Assembly (NCBI GenBank): GCA_902491535.1
Contig: CABUHS010000027.1
Span: 1-35,318, forward strand
DNA from: an uncultured Eubacteriales bacterium
GTDB lineage: Bacteria; Bacillota; Clostridia; Oscillospirales; CAG-272
DNA: 35,318 nucleotides
Reading direction: 5' to 3'
Shown here: one piece after another, positions 13,711-21,323 of the stretch
Layout: each line of letters begins with the position of its first letter
Position numbering within the stretch: the stretch's first letter is position 1
Made by a program: the position numbers and the translations under genes
The notes under the pieces: model-generated
What the model saw: the letters and a program-made list of their open reading frames with translations, nothing else
Database searches by the model: none
Told to the model about the DNA's origin: nothing

Positions 13711-13758
13711 ATAAAATATCTCAGCTTAATATAAAATTTTTAATCACGGATCATGCAG

Positions 13759-14172
13759 TTAACAGAAGACGTCGCCTTCAATTGCATATATATCGTATAT
13801 CGGAATTTTTACACCGTCCGACATAAGTACGTTTTTTTCATATTCGTCTATTTTCTCTACGATCCCGGAAACAGTCGTATATACCCCACCCTGCTTCTTA
13901 CCGTCAGGTTTAAAATAAGTTACTTTAACAAAAACAGCGTCGTCTGTCTTCGTCTTCAAAAGCCGTAATTTTTCATCAAGCTCTGCTATTGCATATTCGT
14001 CAAGCTCAATTTTTTTACAGGTCAGGCGGGACGCCTCGCGGATATCCGAATCATATCCGGTGAGCGCTGCAAACGGAGCAAACTGAGCAGCGCGTTCATC
14101 AAGCGACATATGCTTTCGCTTTTCCGAAACATGATGAGGCATATCAATTATATCATCATACGGAGTATTCAA
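13759..14172 (-). CDS. YolD-like protein
   Basis: The 137-residue product has the YolD signature: PYDDIIDMPHHVSEKRKHMS and ERAAQFAPFAALTGYDSDI. YolD-like proteins accompany Y-family polymerases in Bacillota and are thought to help or regulate them, much as UmuD serves UmuC. The start is TTG at 14172 with GGAGG nine bases upstream, and it overlaps the polymerase stop by three bases, so translation is coupled. The pair is commonly found on mobile elements, although here no integrase is adjacent. Confidence 0.88.
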   Translation of the reverse strand: MNTPYDDIIDMPHHVSEKRKHMSLDERAAQFAPFAALTGYDSDIREASRLTCKKIELDEYAIAELDEKLRLLKTKTDDAVFVKVTYFKPDGKKQGGVYTTVSGIVEKIDEYEKNVLMSDGVKIPIYDIYAIEGDVFC

Positions 14173-15683
14173 GCCTTATGTCCTCCTATCATACCGTTAC
14201 GGTCGAGCAATGTCGCGCCTTCCTGTAAATCACGCCCTTTTATTATTGCGTTTTTTCCGAATTTTTTCTTAATGTCAAGTACGGCATGCTGTATACGCTT
14301 TTCTCTGTCAAGCATTTCCCTCTCCGCTGTCCGCTCTTTCTCTATCGAATCATAATCCGTAAACAGTGTCATCTGCTCAAATCCGTCATCCGGAGGAATT
14401 TCATTTTCGCCGATCAAATGATTTGCAGTAAGCGTAAGCCGTCTTATCATAAGATTTTTATCGGTAATTCGCTTAAAAATATCCAATACCGTATCGGTAA
14501 TAATCTTTGTTGAGGACGTATATCTTCCTATATTTCCCGTTCCGTGTGCAGGCTTCGGAACCTTTCGGCCGTAATGATCGGTAACCACAGCTCCGCCATA
14601 AAGCTTTTTGATCTTCGTATCTTTCAGATTTTCAGTATCATAACCGACATCAAGAACGATCTGATCTGTTACAAGTCCTTTTTCTACGAGATCAAGGGCT
14701 GAAAGCTCTGCCATCTCCGCGACAACGAGCATCGCCTTTTCGTTTGTGTACGGACATTGAAGAACCTGTCCCGAACTTGTACTGTTTGACTGCGCTTTAT
14801 AGTTTTTAACTGCTTCTACGGTACACGGCTCCCATCCCCATGCGTGATCGATAAGCAGTTCGGCATTGACTCCGAAAAGCTTATACAGTTTATCCTCATT
14901 GTATACCGAACATCTCGCAATATCACCCATCGTATATATTCCGTTACGCTCAAGTTTGTCGGAATATCCTTTTCCGATACGCCAAAAATCGGTAAGCGGT
15001 CTATGAGTCCAAAAGCGCTTTCGATATGTCATCTCGTCAAGCTCTGCTATACGCACTCCGTTTTTATCCGGCGAAATATGCTTTGCCATGATATCCATTG
15101 CGACCTTACACAAAAACATATTTGTGCCGATACCTGCCGTTGCGGTAATCCCTGTCGTTTCAAGCACATCCAGTATCATAGTCATAGTAAATTCACGTGC
15201 TGTTTTTCCGCTTGACTCAAGATATCTCGTTATATCAATAAAAACCTCATCAACGCTGTACGGATATATGTCATCAGGAGAAACATATTTAAGATAGATC
15301 TGATATATCTGCACACTTATCTGCTTATACAAAGCCATTCGCGGCTTTGCTATTATATAGTCAAATTCAAGTTCAGGATGCTCTGCAAGCTCGGTAATAT
15401 CACACGAAGAGCCTGAAAATTTATGTCCCGGTGCATTTTTTCTCCGCTCGGAATTTATCTCTTTTACGCGTTTTACAACGTCGAACAATCTTGCTCTGCC
15501 GCTTATTCCGTATGCTTTCAAACCCGGTGTGACTGCAAGGCATATAGTTTTTTCCGTAAGCCCGGAATCCGCGACAACAAGATTCGTCGTCATAGGATTT
15601 AGTGAAAGCTGTGTACATTCCACAGAAGCATAATACGATTTAAGATCTATAGCCACATATGTTCTTTCCACAATTCTCACCAT
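14169..15683 (-). CDS. Y-family (UmuC/UvrX-like) translesion DNA polymerase
   Basis: The 504-residue protein is a Y-family polymerase of the UmuC/UvrX branch. The N-terminal metal-binding aspartate lies in YVAIDLKSYYASVE and the catalytic pair in YPYSVDEVFIDI (about residues 140-150). A helix-hairpin-helix segment follows (DFWRIGKGYSDKLERNGIYT) and a little-finger domain after about residue 290. Catalytic residues are present and the length is normal, so the enzyme should be active in lesion bypass and SOS mutagenesis. ATG 15683 has no spacing to the GAAGG just before it; a GTG at 15671 (MERTYVAID) fits the usual family N-terminus and may be the true start. Confidence 0.9.
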   Translation of the reverse strand: MVRIVERTYVAIDLKSYYASVECTQLSLNPMTTNLVVADSGLTEKTICLAVTPGLKAYGISGRARLFDVVKRVKEINSERRKNAPGHKFSGSSCDITELAEHPELEFDYIIAKPRMALYKQISVQIYQIYLKYVSPDDIYPYSVDEVFIDITRYLESSGKTAREFTMTMILDVLETTGITATAGIGTNMFLCKVAMDIMAKHISPDKNGVRIAELDEMTYRKRFWTHRPLTDFWRIGKGYSDKLERNGIYTMGDIARCSVYNEDKLYKLFGVNAELLIDHAWGWEPCTVEAVKNYKAQSNSTSSGQVLQCPYTNEKAMLVVAEMAELSALDLVEKGLVTDQIVLDVGYDTENLKDTKIKKLYGGAVVTDHYGRKVPKPAHGTGNIGRYTSSTKIITDTVLDIFKRITDKNLMIRRLTLTANHLIGENEIPPDDGFEQMTLFTDYDSIEKERTAEREMLDREKRIQHAVLDIKKKFGKNAIIKGRDLQEGATLLDRNGMIGGHKA

Positions 15684-15788
15684 CCTTCAAGCCACTTAAA
15701 ACCCATGCTGCGATATTACAAAATTTAATCTTTATTTATTAAATATTTTGTTCAGAAACAGTTGATTTAATTCTTGATTTACATTTTG

Positions 15789-16262
15789 TCAGTCATTGCG
15801 TGAACATTTCTCCGCATCGATAGCCAACACGACCATGAGCGCACAAAGAGCATTTTCCGGATAAATTACATCTATCGTATATGTATCTGTCCAGTTAAAC
15901 AGCTGCTTTGAAATTTCCGCAATCAAATATCCGTCTGCACCGACTATAGAATAATCCCATTCAAAAATATCTCCGTCGACATGCCACCCGTTGCAGTCAA
16001 TATTATATTTAGGATGAAAAAATGCAAACTCTTTACTTATACAGCCTGCATAGCTGTAACCGATATAAAGTTCAAATTTCGGAAGAAAAGTAAATATCTT
16101 TTCCTTTACTGTTCCTATTTCCGCGCCTGATGCATCGAATATCTTCAGGCAATGTCCCCATGCCAGCCTGCCCTCAACCGTAAAAACCGTATTTCCCATT
16201 TCATCATAAATATCGTAGCTGTCAAACCACGAAAAAAATCTTTGCTTAAATAGCAGTTTCAT
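15789..16262 (-). CDS. LURP-one-related (DUF567) protein
   Basis: The 157-residue product begins MKLLFKQRFFSWFDSYDIYD and continues with repeated beta-strand units (GNTVFTVEGRLAWGHCLKIF, then IGTVKEKIFTFLPKFELYIG), the pattern of LURP-one-related proteins, which share a Tubby-like beta-barrel with scramblases. The bacterial role is unknown; a membrane- or lipid-associated function is assumed from the fold. ATG 16262 follows GGAGG. It appears to stand alone, with an XRE gene about 90 bases upstream on the same strand. Confidence 0.85.
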   Translation of the reverse strand: MKLLFKQRFFSWFDSYDIYDEMGNTVFTVEGRLAWGHCLKIFDASGAEIGTVKEKIFTFLPKFELYIGYSYAGCISKEFAFFHPKYNIDCNGWHVDGDIFEWDYSIVGADGYLIAEISKQLFNWTDTYTIDVIYPENALCALMVVLAIDAEKCSRND

Positions 16263-16350
16263 TATTAAACCTCCGTTTCAGATATCTGTACTGTTAATAA
16301 TCGGAATAAAACACCGGTAAAATCAAATATGTTGTGCTATGTACATTGAA

Positions 16351-16743
16351 TCAACTCCAACCGTATTTGATAATATAATAGATAACATATACCCAGTTAA
16401 GCAGTCCGTGAATAATTGCCCACCCTATCGATTGCCATTTAACATAGGATATGACCATGGCGAGTGCCGCACCAAAGCCGATTCCTTTTTTTATCTCCTT
16501 GGTTATATTCTGAGTGGTATTATGATTGTGAATGACCGTTGTTTCACGTTTAGTTCCGTATATCAGCTCTTCTATTGTAATTTCAAAAATATCCGAAATT
16601 TTATGAAGCGTCTCTATATCAGGTTCGGTCTTTCCGCATTCCCAGTTAGATACCGCCTGTCTGGTAACATTCAATTTTTCAGCAAGCTCAGATTGGCTTA
16701 TCTTTTTTTCCTCCCGGAAATGTTTTATATTTTCAGCTATCAT
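16351..16743 (-). CDS. XRE regulator with C-terminal membrane segments
   Basis: Starting at ATG 16743 behind AAAGGAG, the 130-residue protein has an N-terminal XRE domain (MIAENIKHFREEKKISQSEL, then VTRQAVSNWECGKTEPDIET) and an ITIEELIYG linker. Two hydrophobic stretches follow (about residues 85-103 and 107-126). An upstream in-frame ATG at 16776 lacks a ribosome binding site. Membrane-tethered XRE regulators of this type are common in Clostridia and may sense cell envelope state; no target is visible. It may share a transcript with the LURP-one-related gene. Confidence 0.85.
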   Translation of the reverse strand: MIAENIKHFREEKKISQSELAEKLNVTRQAVSNWECGKTEPDIETLHKISDIFEITIEELIYGTKRETTVIHNHNTTQNITKEIKKGIGFGAALAMVISYVKWQSIGWAIIHGLLNWVYVIYYIIKYGWS

Positions 16744-16936
16744 CGGCGTCTCCTTTTTGAGTTGAATTTTGAGCAAAAATAATTATTTTCTGCTATAAGT
16801 ATACTCTGTCAGCACATATAAGTCAAGCAATAATATGTTGCACCGATTGGCTGCCGTAAAACAATACTTTTAACAGGAGAAGCAACAAACAGGCGCGCTC
16901 AGATAAAAGCACCTATCCGAGCAATCAAGACCGTAT

Positions 16937-17522
16937 TTAACCGTGTAAATCAATCGCTTCACTCTCGTAATTGAAGCGATTTTTTGCATCACGATACATC
17001 AATGTAGAATATATCATATCCGACGTGTGTATATATGCAAGGCGCAGGACAGCAAGTACAAAAATAAAATCTCTTGAATGCAACACACAGTATTCTTTTT
17101 TTAATCCATCTTTTTGTATTCTTTCGATTTCATCAATAAGTCCCACATGACGAAGCTTTATGGCAGCATTGTTAATTGCGTCCTCGGTCAACGATGTAGC
17201 TTCTGAAAGCCTTTGCGGCGAAAAAAATGTTCTTTCTTCACCGTTTGAAATCAATTCTTCATAAAGCACCTTCAAAACTTTGCGTGCGTTTTTATCTCCA
17301 AGCACAGATAACAGTTCGTCTACTTTAAAAACAGTTGCTTTATTTCTGCAAGAAAAAAGCCTGCGGCTTTTAATTTGTTTATACAACTAACTGACTTTCG
17401 GAATAATATCTGTAGCCGGTAAAGCAGTCAATATAAATAGGTTTAAGCAAACCATAGCTATCGTAATACCGCAACATAGAAATTGGCATATTACAAGCCT
17501 TTGCAAATTCTCCAATTTTCAT
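16937..17522 (-). pseudogene. MerR-family regulator broken by two frameshifts
   Basis: The N-terminal MerR domain starts at ATG 17522 behind GGAG (MKIGEFAKACNMPISMLRYY, then GYRYYSESQLVV) and stops at 17379. One missing base restores INKLKAAGFFLAEIKQLF, and one missing T in a T5 run (17327-17331) returns to the frame that runs to 16937. That last part (VDELLSVLGDKNARKVLKVL, then a winged-helix-like TEDAINNAAIKLRHVGLIDE) is open over about 130 codons. Intact, it would be a MerR regulator with a winged-helix C-terminal domain, an unusual combination. Both breaks fit single-base deletions. Confidence 0.75.
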
Positions 17523-17565
17523 TGATTACATCTCCAAATATTTTTTTAAGGTACCTTATGCATAT

Positions 17566-17596
17566 ATTATAAAGCTAAAGTATAGTTGAGAGTCAA
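17566..17596 (-). promoter_or_regulatory. MerR-type promoter with 19-bp spacer
   Basis: TTGACT (17596-17591) and TATAAT (17571-17566) are separated by 19 rather than 17 bases, the hallmark of promoters activated by MerR-family untwisting. The spacer contains a small dyad CTA-N5-TAG. It lies about 44 bases before the MerR start, so the regulator would control itself. Confidence 0.75.
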
Positions 17597-17713
17597 GGGC
17601 ATATTAAAGAAATTTATTTTCAGCAAAATATATTTTTCTATAAGCAATAATTTCTGTTATAAGAGAACGTGTACAAAAAATCAAACTCATGTTCTCTTTC
17701 CATAAAATAAAAA

Positions 17714-17744
17714 AATAACACAAACTAAAAAAGCTTGTGTTATT
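17714..17744 (-). terminator. Terminator of the tRNA operon
   Basis: AATAACACAA (17714-17723) and TTGTGTTATT (17735-17744) form a 10-bp stem; on the minus strand it is followed by TTTTTTATTTTAT. It begins two bases after the tRNA-Tyr CCA end. Confidence 0.88.
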
Positions 17745-17745
17745 T

Positions 17746-17830
17746 TGGTGGGGGAAGATGGATTCGGACCATCGAAGTCACTGACAACAGATTTACAGTC
17801 TGCCCCCTTTGGCCACTCGGGAATTCCCCC
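17746..17830 (-). tRNA. tRNA-Tyr (GTA anticodon)
   Basis: The minus strand gives a complete cloverleaf: acceptor GGGGGAA against TTCCCCC, a long variable arm typical of class II tRNAs, anticodon GTA in CTGTAAATC, T loop TTCGAAT-like segment (GGTCCGAATCC), discriminator A and encoded CCA. The 85-base length suits tRNA-Tyr. Confidence 0.93.
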
Positions 17831-17905
17831 TGGAGCTGGTGATCGGAGTCGAACCAACAACCTGCTGATTACAAATCAGCTGCTCTGCCATTGAGCCACA
17901 CCAGC
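17831..17905 (-). tRNA. tRNA-Thr (TGT anticodon)
   Basis: The acceptor GCTGGTG pairs with CACCAGC, the anticodon stem-loop CTGATTTGTAATCAG carries TGT, and the T loop reads GGTTCGACTCC. Discriminator T and CCA are encoded. It directly abuts tRNA-Tyr, so both are cut from one transcript. Confidence 0.93.
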
Positions 17906-17951
17906 ATATTCATTTTTCTTTATGCTTTGCTTTCCGCTCAACACGTTTAGT

Positions 17952-17980
17952 ATTATATCATAAAGGTTTTCATTTGTCAA
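17952..17980 (-). promoter_or_regulatory. Strong promoter of the tRNA operon
   Basis: TTGACA (17980-17975) and TATAAT (17957-17952) are perfect with a 17-base spacer on the minus strand, about 46 bases before tRNA-Thr. Confidence 0.88.
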
Positions 17981-18070
17981 TAGGTTTCGAAAAGTTTTTT
18001 TGCATTTCGCAGTAAATATCATAAACTGTCGATAAACCGTTTTCCCTCACGGATATTATTAAGATCCGAT

Positions 18071-18106
18071 AAAAAGCACGTCGGTAAAATTATACATTTT
18101 CCGACG
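18071..18106 (-). terminator. Terminator of gpsA
   Basis: CGTCGG (18079-18084) pairs with CCGACG (18101-18106), extended inward by AAAAT and ATTTT. On the minus strand TGCTTTTT follows. Confidence 0.82.
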
Positions 18107-18125
18107 CGCCTGTACTTTGTATAAA

Positions 18126-19139
18126 TCATTTCGAAACCGTTTCCGGCTTTTTTTCTCTTGTCATAAGAACATATACCTGTTCTGACGGTTCGGCGCCGCA
18201 GTTTACAATAGCATTCACCGACTCAACAATAGGCATTTCAACGCCGTATTTCTGTGCAAGTTCAAGAGCGGCAGGAAGTGCATTTATTCCCTCTACAACC
18301 ATTCCTATGCTTTCAACCGCCTTATCCGCCTTTATTCCGCGTCCGATCATGCGCCCCGCGCGGTTATTACGGCTATGCTCGCTCATTGCAGTAACTATCA
18401 TATCTCCGAAGCCGGCGAGTCCGCTGAAGGTCTGAGCCGAGCATCCCATTGAGAGTCCGAGCCGTGTTATTTCTGCCATTCCGCGTGTGATAAGAGCTGC
18501 ACGTGTATTATCACCGTATCCGAGTCCGGACGATATACCTGACGCAAGCGCAACAATATTTTTCAGTGCGCCGCAAAGCTCAACCCCCAAAACATCCATA
18601 TTTGTATATACACGCATACAGGTATTCATAAATACCTCCTGAACATATGCGGCCGCTTTCTCATCATCACATGCGGAAACAATAGATGACGGCATGTCTG
18701 CGGCTACCTCCTCGGCATGCGTCGGTCCTGACAGCGCAACCGCTCTGACATTTCCGTGCGCACCGTCTTTATTCAGTTCATCAAGAATAACCCGTGACAT
18801 TGTCATAAGCGTTACAGGCTCGATTCCCTTGGCAACATCAACGACGATCTGTCCGTCCGGAATATACGGTCTCGCCTTTTCGGCAGTACCTCTGACATAC
18901 ACCGACGGAACAGCAAACATTATAATATCCTTACCCGTACATCCCTGTGATATATCACATGTATACCGTATATTAGACGGAAGTATTATTCCGGGAAGAT
19001 TCGGATGGCATAAGCCTGCAGAAAGCGATTCTATCTCGCTTGGTATCGCCGACCATACGGTAACATCATGCTCATTTCTTGCAAGCATTCTTGCAAGTGC
19101 GATTCCCCATGTGCCCGAACCTAAAATTCCTATCTTCAT
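18126..19139 (-). CDS. gpsA: Glycerol-3-phosphate dehydrogenase [NAD(P)+]
   Basis: The 337-residue protein makes sn-glycerol 3-phosphate from dihydroxyacetone phosphate for phospholipid synthesis. The N-terminal Rossmann motif is GILGSGTWGIALARML. The substrate-domain signature CGALKNIVALASGISSGLGY holds the conserved lysine, and NNRAGRMIGRG with the later VEGINA motif completes the family pattern. Length and motifs are normal. No other lipid gene is adjacent, and its usual partner plsY is not in the window. The ATG at 19139 lacks a clear ribosome binding site in the immediate upstream bases. Confidence 0.95.
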   Translation of the reverse strand: MKIGILGSGTWGIALARMLARNEHDVTVWSAIPSEIESLSAGLCHPNLPGIILPSNIRYTCDISQGCTGKDIIMFAVPSVYVRGTAEKARPYIPDGQIVVDVAKGIEPVTLMTMSRVILDELNKDGAHGNVRAVALSGPTHAEEVAADMPSSIVSACDDEKAAAYVQEVFMNTCMRVYTNMDVLGVELCGALKNIVALASGISSGLGYGDNTRAALITRGMAEITRLGLSMGCSAQTFSGLAGFGDMIVTAMSEHSRNNRAGRMIGRGIKADKAVESIGMVVEGINALPAALELAQKYGVEMPIVESVNAIVNCGAEPSEQVYVLMTREKKPETVSK

Positions 19140-19392
19140 TTCCGACGACCATAGCTCCGCTAATACGAAAGCTCCCTTTCTGCTGTAAAAAACATAAATT
19201 TTTACATACGATCCGGTACAAAACCGATCTGCTGCCTGTTAAAAAACGCTCGAATTAATTAATGCAAGTAAAGTCAGAAATCCCATGTATCGAACGACTA
19301 CTCATATTTCATCGGAGTCCGAAAACGCCGATGAAACGCCGCATTATATTATCTGCAGTTTATTTAACAGTTATATACGGTTGCGGAATAAA
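19140..19392. other. Intergenic stretch between gpsA and the PspC gene
   Basis: I see no gene. The only structure is a 9-bp inverted repeat, TTTCATCGG (19306-19314) and CCGATGAAA (19327-19335), with no T run after it. It could be a weak terminator of the PspC gene or a transcript-end structure. Confidence 0.45.
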
Positions 19393-19575
19393 TTATGCAT
19401 CCGGCATAACAATAGCCGCAATAATATAAAATAAAATACCGCTTCCGCCGACAAGACAGAAAATAACCAGTATAAGTCTTACAATAGTAGAATCTATACC
19501 GAAATACTCTGCGATTCCTCCGCAAACTCCGGCAAGTTTCCTGTCACTCATACTTTTGCGCAATCTTTTATCCAT
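19393..19575 (-). CDS. PspC-domain membrane protein
   Basis: Starting at ATG 19575 behind GAAGGGG, the 60-residue protein is a complete PspC domain: a basic N-terminus (KRLRKSMSDRKLAGVCGGIA), EYFGIDSTIVRLILVI and a membrane helix (residues about 32-57). PspC proteins respond to envelope stress in proteobacteria; the single-domain Bacillota forms are mostly uncharacterised. An upstream in-frame start at 19617 has no support. A promoter at 19679-19707 precedes it. Confidence 0.9.
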   Translation of the reverse strand: MDKRLRKSMSDRKLAGVCGGIAEYFGIDSTIVRLILVIFCLVGGSGILFYIIAAIVMPDA

Positions 19576-19678
19576 ACAAATCCCCTTCCGCCGTGATATG
19601 CGGCATAAGTAAATCATAGGTCACAACACCGGAACACTGGGATAGTCCCACCGCTCCGACAGTCACCGTATATTTTTC

Positions 19679-19707
19679 ATTTTATCACAGGACGCTTATA
19701 ATGTCAA
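19679..19707 (-). promoter_or_regulatory. Promoter of the PspC gene
   Basis: On the minus strand, TTGACA (19707-19702) and TAAAAT (19684-19679) are spaced by 17 bases, with about 100 bases to the PspC ATG. Confidence 0.75.
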
Positions 19708-19748
19708 GCACACCGTTTTTACCGAAATGTCAACTTTTATCGAAAAAT

Positions 19749-20342
19749 TTACTCGCTTATTTTTACCGATACAATAACAGGCTGCTGATCCTTCGGAATA
19801 CTTCCGTTATCATCTGTCGGCTTTGCAGCTTCGCAGACCGCATCGACTACCTCTATTCCAGACGTAACATAACCGAACGCAGCATATTTCCCGTCAAGAA
19901 ACGTAGAATCCTTATGCACTATGAAAAACTGAGATGATGCGCTGTCATAAGGATTTGCCCGTGCCATCGATATGGCCCCTCTCGTATGGGAAAGCTTATT
20001 GTCAACACCGTTGGCAGAAAATTCCCCTTTTATTGTTTCGGGAGATTTGCTTCCTTCTTTCGGTGCGCCGCCCTGCATCATAAAGCCTTCCATGATACGG
20101 TGAAATGTAAGTCCGTCATAAAATCCGCTCTTTGCAAGCGAAACAAAATTCGCAACGGTCTCGGGAGCGGCGCTTGCGTCAAGCGCGACAGTTATCGTTC
20201 CGTAATCTTTTATTTCGATTGTTGCAACACAGTCTGAAGCAGGCGTTTTTGCTTCATCTTTTTTTCCGCATGACGAAAAAAGCACACATGAGAGAAGCAT
20301 AGCCGCCGAAAGTACAGCGCATATTACATTTCTTTTTTTCAT
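19749..20342 (-). CDS. Cyclophilin-type peptidyl-prolyl isomerase lipoprotein
   Basis: The N-terminus is a lipoprotein signal (MKKRNVICAVLSAAMLLSCV, then lipobox LFSSC with Cys near residue 25). The mature part is a cyclophilin domain with FHRIMEGFMMQGGAP, SQFFIVHKDSTFLDG and YAAFGYV. It should assist protein folding on the outer face of the cell membrane by proline isomerisation. The 197-residue length is usual for the secreted Clostridial cyclophilins. ATG 20342 follows AAAGGAA at ten bases. It lies 57 bases after the flavin reductase gene on the same strand and may share its transcript. Confidence 0.93.
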   Translation of the reverse strand: MKKRNVICAVLSAAMLLSCVLFSSCGKKDEAKTPASDCVATIEIKDYGTITVALDASAAPETVANFVSLAKSGFYDGLTFHRIMEGFMMQGGAPKEGSKSPETIKGEFSANGVDNKLSHTRGAISMARANPYDSASSQFFIVHKDSTFLDGKYAAFGYVTSGIEVVDAVCEAAKPTDDNGSIPKDQQPVIVSVKISE

Positions 20343-20399
20343 TTTTATATTTTCCTTTCTGTTTTCAAATCCGTATTTTCATGAATATATACCGAGACT

Positions 20400-21032
20400 T
20401 TATTTATTTTCCGATTTTCCCTTTTTAGGAGGACGTTTTCCCGCTGCACTTCTTCCCTTTTTCTTTCTGACAGAGAAGCCGAAATCGCCGAGTCTGCGTC
20501 CGAGTGTAAAATAATCCCCGTGAGCATATGCAATAAGTCCCGCTTTTTCAAGACTCAGTCTTCCGGAAGAATCCAAAAGACTGTCATCAACATCCACGGC
20601 AACTATATCCGCCATAAACATGTCGTGGCTTCCGAGAGGAATTATATCGGTAACACGGCATTCAAGCGACAGAGGACTCTCCGAAAGGATCGGCACATCT
20701 ATCTTTGACGCATTTTCCGTATGAAGTCCGCACGCCTCTATCTTATTCATATTGCGTCCGGAGCGAACTCCGCAAAAATCTGCGGCACGGACAAACTTTT
20801 CGGTAGTCAGATTTACCGCAAATTCTCCGGAACGTTTTATAATATCATAGGAATAACGGGACGGACGAAGCGATATATACGTTTTCGGAGGATGTGACGA
20901 GAGAATACCCGTCCACGCAACGGTAAGTGCATTCACTTCCGCGCTTCCGTCCTCACACTGCGCGCTGCACGTAACAATAGCGGCAGGAACCGGAGCAAGA
21001 AGCACCGCGCCGTTCCATACTTTTTTACTCAT
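20400..21032 (-). CDS. Flavin reductase family protein (flavoredoxin-like)
   Basis: The 210-residue protein has the FMN-binding split-barrel pattern of the flavin reductase family: PVPAAIVTCSAQ, NALTVAWTGILSSHPPKTYI, SLRPSRYSYDIIKRSGEFAV NL in sequence, and SHDMFMADIVAV. These proteins bind FMN and transfer electrons or reduce free flavin. The C-terminal tail of about 25 residues is strongly basic (KKKGRSAAGKRPPKKGKSEN), an unusual extension that might bind nucleic acid. ATG 21032 follows AAAGGA. The physiological partner is unknown. Confidence 0.9.
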   Translation of the reverse strand: MSKKVWNGAVLLAPVPAAIVTCSAQCEDGSAEVNALTVAWTGILSSHPPKTYISLRPSRYSYDIIKRSGEFAVNLTTEKFVRAADFCGVRSGRNMNKIEACGLHTENASKIDVPILSESPLSLECRVTDIIPLGSHDMFMADIVAVDVDDSLLDSSGRLSLEKAGLIAYAHGDYFTLGRRLGDFGFSVRKKKGRSAAGKRPPKKGKSENK

Positions 21033-21323
21033 AATTGAAGTATCCTTTTCCGCGGCAAGATCAATAGCGAAGCCGCATTTTACCCCGAAACAACAAAATT
21101 CCGAGACGCTTGCCGCAATCTTTTATTGCGCTTGGCGGTTGAATTTTTACCATAAAACAACAAGTTTACAGGCACCCGCCTGCAACCATTTATTGCATCG
21201 GTAAGTCGGGGGCTTATCCTTACAGATGCGCAGGAAGCTTCCTGATATACGGTACAAATCTGCGGTTAGGTTACTCAGCATACCATACCGTATACCATAA
21301 AAGCTATCCCGCGCATTTATTTA
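21033..21323. other. Intergenic region before the flavin reductase gene
   Basis: No coding frame is convincing. A perfect 14-bp palindrome CAGGAAGCTTCCTG lies at 21231-21244; it has no T run and may be part of an mRNA end structure for the glycosidase operon or a binding site. Confidence 0.45.
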
